Positions 6,081 to 8,282 of a stretch of 8,282 nt of DNA are shown here, piece by piece (the stretch's first letter is position 1; every line of letters begins with the position of its first letter). Location of the stretch: contig CAJMOH010000081.1 in NCBI GenBank assembly GCA_905215055.1, positions 1 through 8,282 on the forward strand, written 5' to 3'. The notes beneath the pieces were generated by a model. It did not search any database and had not been told where the DNA came from. It worked only from the letters and a program-made list of their open reading frames with translations. Source of the DNA: an uncultured bacterium (GTDB taxonomy: Bacteria; Bacillota; Clostridia; Oscillospirales; Acutalibacteraceae). Made by a program: the position numbers and the translations under genes.

Positions 6081-6134
6081 TTACAGATTGAAGCCATCCG
6101 TGATGCCATGTAGACGAGAGGTGTCTTTTTTCAC
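6081..6134 (-). pseudogene. Relic of a tyrosine integrase C-terminus
   Basis: On the minus strand 17 codons plus a TAA stop read VKKDTSRLHGITDGFNL. The last 17 residues of the intact integrase ending at 7003 read VKKDTSRLRGITNGFNL, so 15 of 17 residues agree and both sequences end at a stop. Homology stops upstream of the valine: the catalytic tyrosine pair is not preserved (NN in its place) and an in-frame TGA lies further upstream. The fragment cannot encode a recombinase. The codon differences are mostly synonymous, so it derives from a related integrase gene that evolved under selection, not from a recent copy. It sits about 250 bases from the tRNA-Trp half, a natural place for the end of an int gene. 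Confidence 0.8.
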
Positions 6135-6186
6135 ATTGTTCTCTTCGCTTTCCGTTCTATTGCTCATTCCCTTGCTTCAAAAAACG

Positions 6187-6195
6187 TGCTATAAT
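6187..6195 (+). promoter_or_regulatory. Extended -10 promoter of the hydrolase gene
   Basis: TGC directly before TATAAT (6190-6195) makes an extended -10 box. The -35 region is poor, which such promoters tolerate. Transcription would begin near 6202, about 37 bases before the start codon. Confidence 0.55.
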
Positions 6196-6238
6196 TTCCT
6201 CGACTTTTATCCCCGACAACCCCAGGAGGATACCGTTT

Positions 6239-6991
6239 ATGCATTTTGTTCAATGTGGAAACCCAGGGGCTAAAACAGTTATTTTCCTACACGGCGGTGG
6301 ACTTTCTACTTGGAATTTCAGAGACGAAGCCGAGATATTGCAAGGCCGCTTCCATATTTTAATTCCAATCCTAGACGGACACCATGGCAGTGATCAAAAA
6401 TTCACTTCTATCGAGGAAAATGCCGCCAGGATGATCCGCTATATCGACTCCAGATTCCAGGGGCAGGTATTTTTAATTGCTGGCCTCTCTCTAGGCGGCC
6501 AAGTGCTTTTGGAAATGCTGTCCCAACGAAATAATATCTGCGAATTTGCCATGATAGAAAGCACACTGGCATTGCCTACAAATGCTACGGCCATGTTGGT
6601 CAAGCCTGTCCTTTCCCTATGCTATCCCCTTGTGAAAAAGCGCTGGTACGCAAAGCTTCAATGCAAAGCGCTGCACATAAGGGATTCCCTGTTCGAAGAT
6701 TACTTTCGCGACAGCTCCCAGATTAAAAAGGATGACATGATTGCATTTTTGAAGGCCAACGCTGCGTATACGGTCAAAGACTCCCTCTCCCATTGCTGCG
6801 CCAAGACACTAATCCTGGTAGGTGGGAAGGAACGAGAAATTATGAAAAAATCTGCGAAGCTGCTGAGAGAGACAATCCAGGGGTCAGTACTGGAAGAGAT
6901 ACCCGGCTATTACCATGGGGACTTCAGCCTGAATCATCCTCAAGAATTTTCGTACAAACTGCTGGATTGGATCTCTGACAGGACACATTGA
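6239..6991 (+). CDS. Alpha/beta-hydrolase family protein
   Basis: This is a 250-residue cytoplasmic enzyme of the alpha/beta-hydrolase fold, which covers esterases, lipases, peptidases and related activities; the substrate cannot be told. The first strand ends in the oxyanion motif HGGG (18-21). The nucleophile elbow GLSLG (82-86) places S84 as the catalytic serine. H226 in GYYHGDF is the likely histidine, and the acid may be E198 or E200 in GGKERE, where many relatives have aspartate. No signal peptide or membrane helix is evident. The length is normal for a small member. The start is fixed by AGGAGGA (6224-6230), eight bases upstream. The gene is visibly AT-richer than the nuclease and protease genes and is monocistronic. 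It converges on the integrase gene with only 11 bases between the stops and no terminator. Confidence 0.8.
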   Translation: MHFVQCGNPGAKTVIFLHGGGLSTWNFRDEAEILQGRFHILIPILDGHHGSDQKFTSIEENAARMIRYIDSRFQGQVFLIAGLSLGGQVLLEMLSQRNNICEFAMIESTLALPTNATAMLVKPVLSLCYPLVKKRWYAKLQCKALHIRDSLFEDYFRDSSQIKKDDMIAFLKANAAYTVKDSLSHCCAKTLILVGGKEREIMKKSAKLLRETIQGSVLEEIPGYYHGDFSLNHPQEFSYKLLDWISDRTH

Positions 6992-7002
6992 TTTTATGTC
7001 AT

Positions 7003-8220
7003 TCACAAATTGAAGCCGTTGGTGATTCCTCTCAACCGGGATGTGTCCTTCTTGACATAGTACAATTCTGTGATTTGGCTGGTGCTGTGGCCAAGTAAAT
7101 CAGCTACCTGCCTGGGCGTTAGTGATTTTATCGAGCCATCTGCTTGCTTGATGCCATTCACCAGGCTAGAGGCGAAAGTGTGACGCAAACTGTGCAGGCC
7201 CTTTTTCTCGATTCCCGCTGCCGCAAGGATTCTGTAATAACGCTTGCGGAAATTTACCGGCCTGGTGTAGTTGCCATGCTCATCCGGCACCAGGGGCGTA
7301 TCCTCCCCGAAGTAGGCCTCTTTTCGCAAGTCCTGTATCATGGCGATGGCGGTGTCGTTCAGCGGTACCGTACGCTTGCTGGTGGCGGATTTCAGCTTGC
7401 CAACTTTCACATCTCGGCCAGGTTCGGCTTGTAAGCCGTCCCTACGCCATACCTCTTTCACGCCACGTTCCAGGTGCAAAACTCGGTTTTGCAAGTCGAT
7501 GTCACTGTTGAGGAGGCCCAGTAGTTCCCCCGTCCGCAAGCCTGTGTTAAGCATGAGGATGTAGGCAGCTGCTTGCTGATATTTACGTTTGCCGTTGGAA
7601 AAAGAGGAGAATGCCTCCCGCTTGAACTTTGCGATCTCTGTTGGAGTGAATACCGTGACAGCTTCCTGCTCCGGCACACACTCTTTGTCCTGTACTGCCA
7701 GGAAATTCGCTTTCTTCATCATGGGCACACTTTGCATGGGGTTCTTCTGGATGAAACTTTCCTCGGTTAGGTAGCGGAAATACTCGTTGAGCAGAATGTG
7801 GACTTTCTTCACTGTGGTGTAGGCGTAGCCCTCCTCCATCCAATGGTTGAGGACGGATTTTAGGTCAGCGGCGGTAATGTCGCTCACGATTTTCTCTCCG
7901 ATCAGCGGGAACATCTGGTGCTGTGCTGTACATTCAAGCCGGTCGTATGTGGTACGCTCCACCGATGGGAACTTGAAAACTTGCAGCCAATGTGTGAGGC
8001 TCTCTTTAATGGTCTTTTGACTTTCATCCGAGTTACGCACCTCAGCGTTGAACTGAGCGATGTAGGTAGTGATCTTCTGCTGGGCTTCTGTTTTCGTTTT
8101 GCTGGAGAACACTTTGCGGCGTTTCACTCCTTGCTCATCGAAGTACCAGATAACGCTTTGCCAGCGGCCGTCTGTGCGACGGAATACGTTGCCGTTGGTG
8201 GTTAATCTCTTTTTTGGCAT
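7003..8220 (-). CDS. int: Tyrosine recombinase/integrase (Tn916 type)
   Basis: This 405-residue site-specific recombinase would integrate and excise a mobile element by a DNA-3'-phosphotyrosine intermediate. An N-terminal arm-binding domain lies at about 8-60 (a GRW...VKRRKVFSSKTKTEAQQ type region). The core-binding SAM-like domain is at about 68-165 and the catalytic domain at about 190-395. All catalytic residues are present: R229 in TGLRTGELL, K282 in TSKRTVPL, H343 and R346 in HSLRHTF, H378 in LLGHST, and Y388 (or Y387) in ELYYVKK. The start at 8220 is chosen because AAAGGGGG lies about eight bases upstream. The same frame is open further upstream to the window edge, so an extension is not excluded. 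The gene points towards the tRNA-Trp half, as integrase genes near an element end often do, but it is about 1.2 kb away with a hydrolase gene between. Confidence 0.9.
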   Translation of the reverse strand: MPKKRLTTNGNVFRRTDGRWQSVIWYFDEQGVKRRKVFSSKTKTEAQQKITTYIAQFNAEVRNSDESQKTIKESLTHWLQVFKFPSVERTTYDRLECTAQHQMFPLIGEKIVSDITAADLKSVLNHWMEEGYAYTTVKKVHILLNEYFRYLTEESFIQKNPMQSVPMMKKANFLAVQDKECVPEQEAVTVFTPTEIAKFKREAFSSFSNGKRKYQQAAAYILMLNTGLRTGELLGLLNSDIDLQNRVLHLERGVKEVWRRDGLQAEPGRDVKVGKLKSATSKRTVPLNDTAIAMIQDLRKEAYFGEDTPLVPDEHGNYTRPVNFRKRYYRILAAAGIEKKGLHSLRHTFASSLVNGIKQADGSIKSLTPRQVADLLGHSTSQITELYYVKKDTSRLRGITNGFNL

Positions 8221-8282
8221 CTTGCTGCCCCCTTTCTTAACCACCAACACTACTCTAGAGGGTGCGGCAATGTCTACCCCTA
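8221..8282 (-). other. Region upstream of the integrase
   Basis: It holds the G-rich ribosome site of the integrase and an 8-bp palindrome CTCTAGAG near 8254. I see no clear promoter or excisionase gene before the window ends. Confidence 0.4.

Noticed and set aside
6081..6164. A real 28-residue small protein, MSNRTESEENN followed by the integrase tail
   Set aside because: The conserved part matches the integrase C-terminus to its stop codon, so a broken integrase explains it better. The upstream ATG has only a weak ribosome site.
5502..6273. Overlapping open frames on both strands around the tRNA half
   Set aside because: They read through the tRNA fragment and two terminators, and their translations are low-complexity. 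Minus-strand peptides here resemble the false proteins often called over tRNA genes.
1..8282. CRISPR array or insertion sequence
   Set aside because: No regularly spaced repeats and no transposase-like protein are visible. The only recombinase is the tyrosine integrase.

Overview
The window looks like an accessory, mobile-element-rich region of a moderately GC-rich Clostridia-type Firmicute, possibly a gut Oscillospiraceae or Ruminococcaceae relative. That placement is an inference. It rests on strong AGGAGG-type ribosome sites, sigma-A-like promoters, a Tn916-type integrase, a WYL regulator of clostridial style and codon use. No rRNA or ordinary housekeeping gene is present to fix the taxonomy.

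Layout from left to right. (1) Positions 1-1801 hold a two-gene minus-strand operon of unrecognised proteins: a 339-residue protein followed after 15 bases by a 152-residue one. The second gene appears frameshifted at a run of six A, which cuts off a strongly acidic tail. A terminator lies beyond it. (2) Divergent from this operon is a 344-residue Mrr-like restriction endonuclease (2013-3047, plus). It has a near-consensus promoter that overlaps the start region of the minus-strand operon. (3) A strong hairpin terminator separates the nuclease from a minus-strand WYL-domain transcription regulator (3187-4242). (4) Divergent from the regulator is a 434-residue FtsH-like AAA+ zinc protease (4364-5668, plus) with no membrane segment. 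A perfect 10-bp inverted repeat covers its ribosome binding site. (5) At 5790-5834 lies the 3' half of a tRNA-Trp gene, from anticodon loop to CCA, with no 5' half. This is the signature of an element integrated at tRNA-Trp. Two plus-strand terminators follow. (6) At 6081-6134 is a 17-codon relic of the C-terminal end of a tyrosine integrase, minus strand. (7) An alpha/beta hydrolase (6239-6991, plus) follows, with its own extended -10 promoter. (8) A complete tyrosine integrase (7003-8220, minus) closes the window.

Reading of the region. The tRNA half points rightwards. An intact tRNA-Trp and the rest of the element carrying the nuclease, regulator and protease should therefore lie to the left. 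The integrase, its relic and the hydrolase to the right look like a second, partly decayed element in tandem, or the remains of successive integrations at the same tRNA. The Mrr-like nuclease and the WYL/AAA+ protease pair fit the kind of cargo found in defence islands. No gene here proves a defence role, and the three systems (unknown operon, nuclease, regulator-protease pair) may be independent. The most unusual parts are the soluble FtsH-like protease controlled by a WYL protein and a possible RBS hairpin, and the integrase relic whose differences from the intact copy are almost all synonymous.
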